Positions 9,492-16,509 are shown, counted from the stretch's first letter. The stretch: DNA of 32,474 nt from Eubacteriaceae bacterium (GCA_017551505.1 JAFZLL010000040.1:1-32474); one strand, 5' to 3'. Notes: generated from the letters alone by a model not told the origin. Numbers and translations are program-made.

Positions 9492-10386
9492 CAGTCTTCT
9501 GTCCGAAAAAGCAGGGGAATACGGTATAGACCTTGTCGGGATAGTCAGCAAGACTCTTCTATCAAGCATTAAAGAACAGGTAATATCTGCCAATGCCGGG
9601 CGCAAGCTGGCGTTTTTCAACGGGGACATTTCCGATCGGATGGATTATAAAAAAGAGATGGAAGATGCCGAAGGCATCATTGCTTTCGGAATCTCCTACG
9701 CGTCTTCCTTAAAAATGCCTGACGATGGGGAGGATAGGCTCAGGATATCCAAATGCGCTTACGGTGAAGACTATCATAAAGTCCTCATACGGGCCGGCAA
9801 AGCCCTCGCAGAGGATATATTCTCGGATTCGGGAGCAAAATACAAGGTCTTTGCGGATACGGGGATATTTCTGGACCGGATTGCCGCTTACTGTGCAGGG
9901 CTCGGTTTCTATGGCAAAAACAATTTCATAATCAACGAAAAATACGGTTCTTTAATATTCCTCGGCCACATTCTCACGGATATGCCGCTTGATTGCGATG
10001 TTTCTCCCGTACCAAATCTTTGCGGAAACTGCAGGAGATGCCTGACATCTTGCCCTGTCAAAGCATATGATGACAGCGTCTTGGATTACGGAAAGTGTAC
10101 TTCCTATATCACTCAGAAGCATGGAGGATATGGAAAAGGAGGATATATATACGGATGCGATGTCTGTCAGGATGTCTGCCCGTTTAATCTCACGGCTCCG
10201 AAGGATCTTCATAAAAGCTTCTCAACGACAGTAGATAAGGCATTCCCTAAAGCTGAGACTCTCGTAACTATGAACATAGATGAGTTTAATGAAACGTATG
10301 GCAATTCATCTTTAGCCTGGAGAGGCTTTGAAAGAATCAAAAACAATGCAATGGTGTACCTGTCAGACAAAAATCATATGTCCTAA
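9481..10386 (+). CDS. queG: Epoxyqueuosine reductase QueG
   Basis: A 301-residue cobalamin- and iron-sulfur-dependent enzyme that reduces epoxyqueuosine to queuosine in tRNA. The N-terminal cobalamin-binding part carries RISKCAYGEDYH and the segment FADTGIFLDRIAAYCAGLGFYGKN; two [4Fe-4S] clusters are indicated by CGNCRRCLTSCPVKA and GCDVCQDVCPFN. At about 300 residues it is the short form, lacking the C-terminal HEAT-like repeat of E. coli QueG. It overlaps coaE by 11 bases and ends the operon. Its B12 requirement links it functionally to the cobamide gene cobT at 15274 and its substrate is made by QueA at 3593. Confidence 0.94.
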   Translation: MIDNSLLSEKAGEYGIDLVGIVSKTLLSSIKEQVISANAGRKLAFFNGDISDRMDYKKEMEDAEGIIAFGISYASSLKMPDDGEDRLRISKCAYGEDYHKVLIRAGKALAEDIFSDSGAKYKVFADTGIFLDRIAAYCAGLGFYGKNNFIINEKYGSLIFLGHILTDMPLDCDVSPVPNLCGNCRRCLTSCPVKAYDDSVLDYGKCTSYITQKHGGYGKGGYIYGCDVCQDVCPFNLTAPKDLHKSFSTTVDKAFPKAETLVTMNIDEFNETYGNSSLAWRGFERIKNNAMVYLSDKNHMS

Positions 10387-10669
10387 ACGATATTTATACT
10401 TGTATAAGAATTGATCGTGTGGGAATAATCACTGAAAACGAGAAACAATGCAGGCTGCAAGAATCGATCTGAACGGGCCTACTTCAGTTTGATCCTGGGT
10501 CTAACCTTTGGAGTCGCTTCAAACAGTGGGTGTTTTGATTATTGCGACGATTATTTATGGAATTCTATGGAATTATGCTTGAGTTGAGCAATAATCCTTA
10601 ATCATGAAAAGATGCCCTGGATTATAAAAGACAGGGTACATATTATTACGTGCAACGCACATAAATACA
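10387..10669. other. Intergenic region between queG and the decayed toxin-antitoxin locus
   Basis: About 280 bases with no gene. GTTTGA and TCAAAC flank a structured stretch near 10489-10530 that is followed by GTGTTTTGATT, which could be the queG terminator, but the stem is short and interrupted. The boundary between the conserved operon and the AT-rich accessory island lies here. Confidence 0.3.
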
Positions 10670-10697
10670 TTAACAATTCCTTTGATACTAGTATAAT
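10670..10697 (+). promoter_or_regulatory. Promoter with overlapping palindrome for the dinJ-like gene
   Basis: TTAACA (10670-10675), 16-base spacer and TATAAT (10692-10697). A perfect 10-bp palindrome ATACTAGTAT (10685-10694) overlaps the -10, the usual position for autoregulation by RelB/DinJ-type antitoxins. GGTGAGG precedes the ATG at 10718 by 7 bases. Confidence 0.55.
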
Positions 10698-10717
10698 GTA
10701 GCTGGTGAGGCGATAAC

Positions 10718-10983
10718 ATGAAAAATGTGAATGTAACTCTTCGTGTTGATGAAGACTTGAAAAACAGGCTGAAACCCTTTTCGCCGAACTTGGTCTGAAT
10801 TTGACGACTGCATTTAATATATTCCTTAGACAGTCTGTCCGTGAGCAGCAGATTCCTTTTAAAGTGAGCAAGAATGTGCCAAATACGGTCACCTTTGTAG
10901 CTATAGAAGTAGCTGAAAGAGGAGAAGACCTATATAGACCTTGTGACAACATTTCAAATCTAATGAAGGCGCTTGACGCTTAA
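10718..10983 (+). pseudogene. dinJ: RelB/DinJ-family antitoxin, frameshifted
   Basis: The first frame reads MKNVNVTLRVDEDLKN, a standard ribbon-helix-helix start of RelB/DinJ antitoxins, and then hits TGA at 10796-10798 after 26 codons. The next frame continues exactly where the family should: AETLFAELGLNLTTAFN then IFLRQSVREQQIPF, ending at TAA 10981-10983. One base lost in or near the run GAAAAACAGG (about 10759-10767) explains the shift. Promoter, ribosome-binding site and both halves are otherwise well preserved, so the lesion is recent or a sequencing error in a short A run. It is followed directly by a yafQ-like toxin fragment. Confidence 0.75.
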
Positions 10984-11092
10984 GGCTGATTTTACCGGCC
11001 AGTTCAAGAAGGACTATAAGATCGCCATCAAAAGAGGCTGCGATCTGAATGAAATGAAAAGTGAAGCGATTACGGCAGGAATGAATTCATGA
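10973..11092 (+). pseudogene. YafQ-family toxin, truncated to its N-terminus
   Basis: About 39 codons from a possible TTG at 10973 read LKADFTGQFKKDYKIAIKRG, matching the N-terminal strand-helix of YafQ/RelE-family mRNA interferases (FKKDYKLAxKRG). After DLNEMKS the match is lost and the frame ends at TGA 11090-11092. A full YafQ is about 90 residues, so the catalytic C-terminal half is missing. The frame overlaps the end of the dinJ-like gene, the usual antitoxin-toxin arrangement, and its stop overlaps the ATG of the nuclease gene. The toxin cannot be functional in this form. Confidence 0.65.
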
Positions 11093-11841
11093 TTTTGAAA
11101 CGGACGTATCATGCCGATAACGAGAAGCGACGGAAGCTGCGAAAACGAGCAATCACCGTTTCTGTTGCAGTTGTAATCTGCACTATTTGTTTATTGGGCA
11201 TATCGATCGCTTATCGTAGAAGTAATAAGACACCTGATAATGCAGAAACGATTGATTTTGTCATTCCTTCCTATAAAGGCGCTGTGTATGTTGAAGTTAA
11301 CGGTAATAAGCCGTTCTTTCAAAACGTTGCCATGACGACTGAAGTCTATCAACAGTACAGTCCATTGGATTCGTTAGGAAGATGTGGCCCCGCAATAGGT
11401 TGTCTGGGCCGAGAGACTATGCCTACAGAAGAACGAGGCCCGATAGGCATGATCAAGCCTTCTGGATGGCATACAGTCAGGTATGACGACCTTATAGAAG
11501 ATAAGTATCTATACAATCGTTGTCATTTAATAGCGTATACTCTATCCGGCGAAAACGATAATGCATTAAATCTAATAACCGGAACTCGGTATTTTAACAA
11601 ATTCGGAATGTTGCCTTTTGAGATAATGGTAGCTGATTATATCATGTACACCGGAAACCATGTTATTTATCGTGTGACTCCGATATTTGAAGGTGAAAAT
11701 CTTGTCGCAAGTGGCGTTTTAATGGAAGCGAAGTCTGTCGAAGATCATGGTGCCGGGATCCAGTTTAATGTGTACGTGTTTAATATTCAACCGGGCATTG
11801 AGATCGACTACCGGACGGGCGATAGCAAAAGGATATTATAG
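11089..11841 (+). CDS. Membrane-anchored or secreted DNA/RNA non-specific endonuclease
   Basis: A 250-residue nuclease of the beta-beta-alpha-metal type resembling streptococcal deoxyribonucleases. Residues 1-20 are strongly basic and 21-42 are a hydrophobic segment (AITVSVAVVICTICLLGISI), so the enzyme is anchored with its catalytic domain outside or released as an uncleaved-signal protein. The active-site motif reads NRCHLIAY with catalytic H146 in place of the commoner DRGH; NALNLITGTRYFN (158-170) supplies the metal-binding asparagine region, and GMLPFE, GNHVIYRVTP and EGENLVASGV complete the match. It begins inside the stop codon of the truncated toxin; GCAGGA eight bases upstream may serve as ribosome-binding site. 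Two terminators follow. Confidence 0.85.
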   Translation: MILKRTYHADNEKRRKLRKRAITVSVAVVICTICLLGISIAYRRSNKTPDNAETIDFVIPSYKGAVYVEVNGNKPFFQNVAMTTEVYQQYSPLDSLGRCGPAIGCLGRETMPTEERGPIGMIKPSGWHTVRYDDLIEDKYLYNRCHLIAYTLSGENDNALNLITGTRYFNKFGMLPFEIMVADYIMYTGNHVIYRVTPIFEGENLVASGVLMEAKSVEDHGAGIQFNVYVFNIQPGIEIDYRTGDSKRIL

Positions 11842-11863
11842 CCATAATCCCATGAAGCAAAAG

Positions 11864-11902
11864 AGAGACTTTTTCAATTATTGAGAAAGTCTCTTTATAT
11901 AT
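11864..11902 (+). terminator. Strong terminator after the nuclease gene
   Basis: AGAGACTTTTTCAA (11864-11877) pairs with TTGAGAAAGTCTCT (11881-11894), 14 bp including one G-T pair, with a 3-base loop and TTTATATAT behind it. Confidence 0.85.
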
Positions 11903-11933
11903 CTGTCGTACTATCTCTATGATACTGTTTCAG

Positions 11934-11968
11934 AGCCAGTCTACTTTCCCATAGTAAGCTGGCTTTTT
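11934..11968 (+). terminator. Second tandem terminator
   Basis: AGCCAG (11934-11939) pairs with CTGGCT (11959-11964), extended inside by TACT/AGTA across a small bulge, and TTTTT follows. It lies 40 bases beyond the first terminator and isolates the AbiE locus from upstream transcription. Confidence 0.7.
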
Positions 11969-12201
11969 ATCATATCATTTATTTCGCCAAGGATATCAGA
12001 TAAATGGTTGAAGATTAACTAAATAACCGAAGCTGAACTAGCGCTCTTATCTGTGCTGTGGCACCGCATAGTCAAATATCAGAGCATTAAAAGCACTGAA
12101 AAATGTTGGAGAAAGGTTGAAAACGGTGCAGAAAGGATAACGCTTGTTTATGATTGAACAAAAATAGATCGCAGATGATCTAATGTGCGTAAATATTAAA
12201 C
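11969..12201. other. Intergenic region upstream of the AbiE locus
   Basis: No complete gene. One plus-strand frame is open for 44 codons from 12023 to TGA 12155-12157 and reads like protein (TEAELALLSVLWHRIVKY, then EKCWRKVENGAERITLVYD), but it has no start codon or ribosome-binding site. It may be a gene remnant or chance. Confidence 0.25.
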
Positions 12202-12230
12202 TTGACATATACTGTAAAGGATGGTATAGT
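12202..12230 (+). promoter_or_regulatory. Promoter of the AbiE operon
   Basis: Consensus TTGACA (12202-12207), exactly 17 bases, then TATAGT (12225-12230). Transcription should begin near 12237, giving a leader of about 63 bases that contains the dyad at 12241-12272. Confidence 0.8.
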
Positions 12231-12240
12231 TTAAATATAA

Positions 12241-12272
12241 CTCATATTAGACTGCATTAATGCTATTATGAG
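12241..12272 (+). promoter_or_regulatory. Nested dyad symmetry in the AbiE leader, candidate operator
   Basis: CTCATATTAG (12241-12250) and CTATTATGAG (12263-12272) are inverted copies with one mismatch, and between them lies the perfect palindrome GCATTAATGC (12254-12263). AbiEi antitoxins are known to repress their own promoter by binding inverted repeats; this is the natural candidate site. It could also fold as an RNA hairpin just upstream of the ribosome-binding site AAGGTG. Confidence 0.5.
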
Positions 12273-12299
12273 TAAATTGTAAACTAAGAAGGTGCTGAT

Positions 12300-13070
12300 A
12301 TGGATGTATATACGGCAATGGCAAAACGCCCTGTCTTCTCTGTGGATGATGTTGATCAATATTATAACAATATCGGCAGTGCACGTTCAGCAATAAAAAG
12401 ACTGATGGCATATCATAAAGTGATGAAGATCCGCAACAATATGTATACTTGTGTCAGCCCGCAAACAGGCGGACCTATTGCCAGTCGTTTTCAGATTGCT
12501 AGCAGTATTTCCCCAACCTCTTATGTTTCGCACTATTCAGCAATGGATTACTACGGGACAACAGACCAGGTTTTCTATGATGTCTATGTTTCGTCAGAGA
12601 CAAAGTTTAATGACTTTGAATTTGACGGTTATTCATACCATTTTATATCCTCGCCCTTTTTAGAAGGTGTTGAGTATCCGGAGCTAAGCGGCGGAATACG
12701 TGTCACCAGCCGAGAGCGAACTGTAGCTGACTGTCTCAAGGATATGGATAAGATCGGAGGTTATGAAGAAGTCGTTGCAGAACTAGGAATATTGAACGGT
12801 ATTGATGAGAACAAGCTGCTGCTGATCCTTAATATATATGACAATCAGTTTCTGTATCAAAAAACCGGCTATCTACTGTGGCCTCTGCGGGATTCTCTGG
12901 GACTTTCCTCGGATTTCTTCGAACAATGCCGTTCCAGAATTGGAAAGAGCAAACGATATCTGTCCAAGGATATCAAAGAAGGAATCTATAATAATGAGTG
13001 GAGGCTGGTCGTTCCTGGCCAAATGTATGCCCTGAAGAATGGATGGATGATTTCTGATGCCTCGATATGA
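12300..13070 (+). CDS. abiEi: AbiEi-family antitoxin / transcriptional repressor
   Basis: A 256-residue protein matching type IV toxin-antitoxin AbiEi antitoxins. The first 60 residues form a winged-helix domain (PVFSVDDVDQYYNNIGSARSAIKRLMAY, then VMKIRNNMYTCV, given here in pieces), which in the family binds the promoter; the rest is the AbiEi C-terminal domain, with SPTSYVSHYSAMDYYG (about 78-93) and SRERTVADCLKDMDKIGGYEEV (about 140-161). ATG follows AAGGTG by 8 bases. It has its own consensus promoter and a leader dyad. The last 14 bases overlap the toxin gene. Antitoxin reading frame is intact although the toxin frame is split. Confidence 0.85.
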   Translation: MDVYTAMAKRPVFSVDDVDQYYNNIGSARSAIKRLMAYHKVMKIRNNMYTCVSPQTGGPIASRFQIASSISPTSYVSHYSAMDYYGTTDQVFYDVYVSSETKFNDFEFDGYSYHFISSPFLEGVEYPELSGGIRVTSRERTVADCLKDMDKIGGYEEVVAELGILNGIDENKLLLILNIYDNQFLYQKTGYLLWPLRDSLGLSSDFFEQCRSRIGKSKRYLSKDIKEGIYNNEWRLVVPGQMYALKNGWMISDASI

Positions 13071-14006
13071 TAGATTCGAATTGGACAGGATAGCCAGAGA
13101 ACAGGGATTTGTGCGTGACACATTTGAAAAGGTGCTTCGATTAAAGCAAATTCTTGGCTATTTATATCAGCATGAATTCTTGAGGGATCATTTGCTTCTG
13201 AAAGGCGGCACAGCAATAAACCTTACGGTTTTTCAGCTTCCACGGCTTTCTGTAGATATTGATTTAGACTTACACCCAATAAGCCCAGAGAAGAAATGCT
13301 GACTTCAAGGGAAAAGATTGACGGAATCATCAGATCATATATGCAATATGAAGGCTATGCTCTTTCGCCAAAATCAAGATTTTCCCATAGTCTGGACTCG
13401 TATTATTACAACTATACAAATGTCGGCGGGAATCCAGATATTATAAAGATTGAACTGAATTATTCGCTCCGATCTCATATCCTTGAAGCAGAGGAAAGAA
13501 GAATCACGACAGATGCTTTTGGAAACAGCATTAAAGTAATAACGCTGGATCCCATGGAAATCTATGCAGCAAAAGCAAATGCTCTGTTGTCACGTGCGGC
13601 GGCGAGAGATCTATACGATTTTGAAAAAATGATTCAGAAAGATTTGTTTTCGCAAAAGAGAGATATGTTTCGAAAATGTATCGTCTTTTACGCAGCAGTA
13701 TCAGCAGAAGTCATCAACAAGACCTTTTCAACCGACGCAATAGAGACGATTACTTTCAAGAAGATACGACGGGAGTTATTTCCTGTTTTACGGCAGGAAG
13801 AACGTACACAACAATTCGACATCAATGAAAAGATCCATGTGGTAAAGCAGTATCTCAAAACTCTTATGAAGCTTACGGATTCGGAGAAGGAATTCCTGGA
13901 CAAGTTTGAAAGGAAAGAATACGAGCCTGGATTATTGTTTGACGACGAGACTATACAAAAACGGATCGCAGAACATCCGATGGCATTGTGGAAGTGCCGT
14001 AAATAA
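13057..14006 (+). pseudogene. abiEii: AbiEii-family nucleotidyltransferase toxin, frame split in two
   Basis: Two consecutive frames together give one AbiEii/AbiGii toxin of the DUF1814 nucleotidyltransferase family. The first (13057-13302, 81 residues) holds motif I LLKGGTAINLT (G50-A53) and the metal-binding DID (D67, D69) in LSVDIDLD. The second (13296-14006, 236 residues) starts in the correct place, REEMLTSREKIDGII, and holds KIELNYSLR, LDPMEIYAAKANALLSR, AARDLYDFEKM and the family's C-terminal HPMALWK. The shift fits one lost base near 13265-13275. ATG 13296 overlaps the first stop as ATGCTGA and has a weak purine-rich AGAGAAG before it, so reinitiation into two polypeptides is conceivable. 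Most likely a disabled toxin. Confidence 0.8.
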
Positions 14007-14102
14007 TTATGCATTGATATTGGATCAGGCAAAAGAATCCTTACAAACTATTATGCACCAAGAATCCTGGCTACTGCTTACAGCACATTGAAATGGCTAG
14101 AA

Positions 14103-14948
14103 TCACTCCATGTTTTTAACGAATAACACAAAGTATATCGAATTCTTGCTCCTTCCAGTCTTCTTGGCGACTGACTGAAGTGCTCCTTTTCTATCCATGC
14201 CTTTGGAAATGAGTTCATCGAACATCTCCTTGATCTCTTCGTCAGAGAATTCTTTATCCAAGGCGTAATTCTGATTCGGTGAGATAGTAAGCGTGTATTC
14301 GCCTTTTATCTCTTCACCAAGATCGTCATTTATCATCGATGCAGTACCGCGATAAATGTTCTCATAATACTTTGTTAGTTCTTTTGCGAGGGAGAGCATC
14401 CTATCCGGTGCAATTTCTTCTAATTCGTTCAGAACTCTTCTTAACTCATGCGGTGAAACGTAAAGTACTGTAGCGCATGAACTCTTAAGATACTCTGCAA
14501 GCTTAATGCTTCTCTCTTGTTTTTTCGAGGGTAGAAAGCCGGCGAAATGGAATTCATTCATATCAAAACCGCTCATGATGAGGGAGGGAAGAAGAGCGTT
14601 TGCACCGGGAAGGACACAGAATGAGATGCCTGAACTTATCATGGTCTTGACCAGTTTTTCGCCTGGATCGGATAACAGGGGAGTGCCGGCATCGGAAACC
14701 AGGGCGGCTTTTTCTCCTGAAGAGATCCTGTCGATTACTTCCTGCTGCATTTCAGCCTCATTAAATTTGTGATAACTGACAAGAGGTTTCTTGATCTCAT
14801 AATGATTTAACAGCTTTACAGTCTGCCTGGTGTCCTCGCAGAGTATGAAATCAACGGTCTTCAGTATTCGTAAAGCCCTTAATGTGATATCCTCCAGATT
14901 TCCGATGGGTGTTGAAACGATATAAAGATCGAAGGTTCTCTCTTCCAT
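14103..14948 (-). CDS. rsmI: 16S rRNA 2'-O-ribose C1402 methyltransferase RsmI
   Basis: A 281-residue SAM-dependent tetrapyrrole-methylase-fold enzyme that methylates the ribose of C1402 in the 30S P site. From the chosen ATG it begins MEERTFDLYIVSTPIGNLEDIT, the classic RsmI start, with DFILCEDTRQTVKLLNHY, ALVSDAGTPLLSDPGEKLV, CVLPGANALLPSLIMSG and FAGFLPSKK following in order, and a C-terminal helical domain (GMDRKGALQSVAKKTG). The frame extends 19 codons further upstream to 15005, but that segment contains the extended -10 TGTTATAAT (14963-14955). Transcription should start at or next to the A of ATG 14948, so the mRNA is predicted to be leaderless. It diverges from cobT. Confidence 0.94.
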   Translation of the reverse strand: MEERTFDLYIVSTPIGNLEDITLRALRILKTVDFILCEDTRQTVKLLNHYEIKKPLVSYHKFNEAEMQQEVIDRISSGEKAALVSDAGTPLLSDPGEKLVKTMISSGISFCVLPGANALLPSLIMSGFDMNEFHFAGFLPSKKQERSIKLAEYLKSSCATVLYVSPHELRRVLNELEEIAPDRMLSLAKELTKYYENIYRGTASMINDDLGEEIKGEYTLTISPNQNYALDKEFSDEEIKEMFDELISKGMDRKGALQSVAKKTGRSKNSIYFVLFVKNME

Positions 14949-14954
14949 GAACTG

Positions 14955-14963
14955 ATTATAACA
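14955..14963 (-). promoter_or_regulatory. Extended -10 promoter of rsmI, predicted leaderless
   Basis: Minus-strand TGTTATAAT (TGnTATAAT) is followed by only six bases before the ATG at 14948-14946, and no ribosome-binding site is present. No good -35 was found. Confidence 0.55.
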
Positions 14964-14998
14964 TCGCAGCAAAGGATAAACACTTTGTTCAGATATTA

Positions 14999-15027
14999 TT
15001 GACATTGTTTTTCATATTCGGTATTAT
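14999..15027 (+). promoter_or_regulatory. Promoter of the cobalamin riboswitch/cobT transcript
   Basis: TTGACA (14999-15004), exactly 17 bases, TATTAT (15022-15027). Predicted start near 15034, just before the riboswitch aptamer. Confidence 0.8.
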
Positions 15028-15039
15028 TTGAATATAAAG

Positions 15040-15192
15040 ATCAGGTGCCCCGAAAGGGGAGAATAGGGAACCGGGTGATAATCCCGGACGGACCCGCCGC
15101 TGTGTTGCGGAGCTCTGCGCATTATGCCATTGCCCTTGTGGTGAGAAGGCGCGCGTGAGTGTTGATGCTCAGTCAGAAGACCTGCCCGATCC
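15040..15192 (+). promoter_or_regulatory. Cobalamin (B12) riboswitch aptamer
   Basis: The leader contains the hallmarks of the cobalamin riboswitch in order: GGTGCCCCGAAAGGGG with GAGAATAGGGAA, the GC-rich hairpin CCGGGTGATAATCCCGG, the CCGCCGCTGTG segment corresponding to the conserved GCCACTG region, and the B12 box AGTCAGAAGACCTGCC (15171-15186), which differs from the consensus at a single internal base. It lies between a consensus promoter and a terminator hairpin upstream of cobT, so B12-bound RNA is expected to stop transcription. Confidence 0.92.
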
Positions 15193-15214
15193 GTTTTATA
15201 ATGTAAGTTAAGGT

Positions 15215-15247
15215 AACGCTTGCAGATGGTATCTGTAGGCGTTTTTT
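15215..15247 (+). terminator. Terminator of the cobalamin riboswitch expression platform
   Basis: AACGCTTGCAGAT (15215-15227) pairs with ATCTGTAGGCGTT (15231-15243), 13 bp with two G-T pairs and a GGT loop, with six T at 15242-15247. It starts some 25 bases after the B12 box and 26 bases before the cobT start, the expected position for a regulated attenuator. Confidence 0.85.
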
Positions 15248-15273
15248 CGACTGAAGTCGGGAAAAGGAGTAGT

Positions 15274-16371
15274 ATGGACAACGAATTGAAAAAAACGGTA
15301 TTTGCGTACGTGGACGGGATTTCCCCCGCAAATGAGAAAGCGATCGAAGATGCGAAGGCATTTTCACTGGATCTGCTGAAGATCCCCGGCAGCCTCGGAA
15401 GGCTCGAAGATATCTCCTATAAACTGGCAGGTATCACCGGAGAGATCAAAAAGACTTTCGGCAAAAAATGTGTTATCATAATGAGCTCGGATAACGGTAT
15501 CGTCGATGAGGGAGTCTCATCTGCTCCTCAGTCGATCACCAAGACGATGACCGAGGTATTCACACGCTTCGGGTCCGGCGTCGGCGCTATCTCAAAGGCT
15601 TACGGGAATGACCTGATCGTGTACAATATCGGCGTTAAGCCTGACATAGATGATCCCAATGTCATCAATGTCAATCTCATGCGTTCCACCAACGATTTTG
15701 CCAAAGGTCCCGCGATGGATTACGACACAGCTCTAAAGGCGGTCCTGGTCGGGATCAACGCTGTCAAAGACGCTGTCGATAAAGGTTACGAGGTCATCGG
15801 GACCGGAGAGATGGGGATCGGCAATACTTCAACGTCGACAGCCGTCATCTGCACGCTGGCCGGCCAGAGCGTGGATAACGCCGTCGGCAAAGGGACGGGA
15901 ATGACGGATGATGAAGCATTCGAGCATAAGAAAGCCATTATCCAGCAGGGAATCGACATTAATAATCCGGATAAGGATGACCCCATTGACGTACTCGCGA
16001 AAGTCGGCGGTCTCGACATTGCAGCTATGGCTGGAATGTTCATCGGCGCCGCATATTACAGGGTACCTATCGTGATCGACGGCTACATCTCCTCGGCTGC
16101 TTATTATGCCGCATATAAGCTCAATAAACTGGTAGCTGATTTCGCCATCGAATCTCACAAGACAGAAGAGCCTGGTTACGCGATAGTCCAGAGGGAGACC
16201 GGTGTCAGGCCGATGTTCGATATGAACATGCGTTTGGGCGAGGGGAGTGGGTGCCCGTTCACGTTCTTTGCCATCGACTGCGCCCAATCCGTGATGAACA
16301 CAATGTTCACTTTCGAGATGGCAGAAGCAAGCACCGAATATACCGACAAGATCAACGACCTCAAATTCTGA
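15274..16371 (+). CDS. cobT: Nicotinate-nucleotide-dimethylbenzimidazole phosphoribosyltransferase
   Basis: A 365-residue CobT that activates the cobamide lower ligand base, joining it to phosphoribose from nicotinate mononucleotide to form an alpha-riboside phosphate. Motifs: LKIPGSLGRLEDIS near the N-terminus, IIMSSDNGIVDEGVS, the GTGEMGIGNTSTSTA segment (about 173-187), GLDIAAMAGMFIGAA and the catalytic glutamate in MRLGEGSGCPF near residue 325. The upstream in-frame ATG at 15220 falls inside the riboswitch terminator, so ATG 15274, preceded by AAAAGGAG, is the start. No other cobamide gene lies next to it, suggesting salvage or remodelling, or that the rest is elsewhere. Confidence 0.94.
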   Translation: MDNELKKTVFAYVDGISPANEKAIEDAKAFSLDLLKIPGSLGRLEDISYKLAGITGEIKKTFGKKCVIIMSSDNGIVDEGVSSAPQSITKTMTEVFTRFGSGVGAISKAYGNDLIVYNIGVKPDIDDPNVINVNLMRSTNDFAKGPAMDYDTALKAVLVGINAVKDAVDKGYEVIGTGEMGIGNTSTSTAVICTLAGQSVDNAVGKGTGMTDDEAFEHKKAIIQQGIDINNPDKDDPIDVLAKVGGLDIAAMAGMFIGAAYYRVPIVIDGYISSAAYYAAYKLNKLVADFAIESHKTEEPGYAIVQRETGVRPMFDMNMRLGEGSGCPFTFFAIDCAQSVMNTMFTFEMAEASTEYTDKINDLKF

Positions 16372-16393
16372 GGATACTTTAGACAACCACTGA

Positions 16394-16428
16394 AGCCGTC
16401 AGGAGAGCCTTTTCCGGACGGCTTTTTT
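16394..16428 (+). terminator. Terminator after cobT
   Basis: AGCCGTC (16394-16400) pairs with GACGGCT (16417-16423), with further GGA/TCC pairing inside, followed by six T. Confidence 0.85.
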
Positions 16429-16441
16429 AAGTTCATTTACG

Positions 16442-16470
16442 TTGTTTTGAATTTATATAGAGTGTATAAT
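16442..16470 (+). promoter_or_regulatory. Promoter of pheST
   Basis: TTGTTT (16442-16447), 17 bases, TATAAT (16465-16470). Expected start near 16477, giving a leader of only about 33 bases, too short for a T-box element. Confidence 0.7.
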
Positions 16471-16509
16471 TTCTCTTAAGAATATTTACGTAAAGGCAAG
16501 GGTACACAT

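Noticed and set aside
10480-10540. Possible tRNA-like or structured RNA after queG
   Set aside because: GTTTGATCC resembles a T-arm, but no acceptor stem, anticodon arm or CCA-side pairing could be built.
10718-10798. Programmed frameshift in the dinJ-like gene
   Set aside because: No X-XXY-YYZ slippery heptamer or downstream stem was seen, and the partner toxin is also broken, so decay or a read error is simpler.
15220-15273. Upstream in-frame extension of cobT
   Set aside because: The extra codons lie within the riboswitch terminator hairpin and its T tract; ATG 15274 has its own ribosome-binding site.
16471-16509. T-box riboswitch ahead of pheST
   Set aside because: The leader from the predicted promoter is only about 33 bases, with no specifier loop or T-box sequence.
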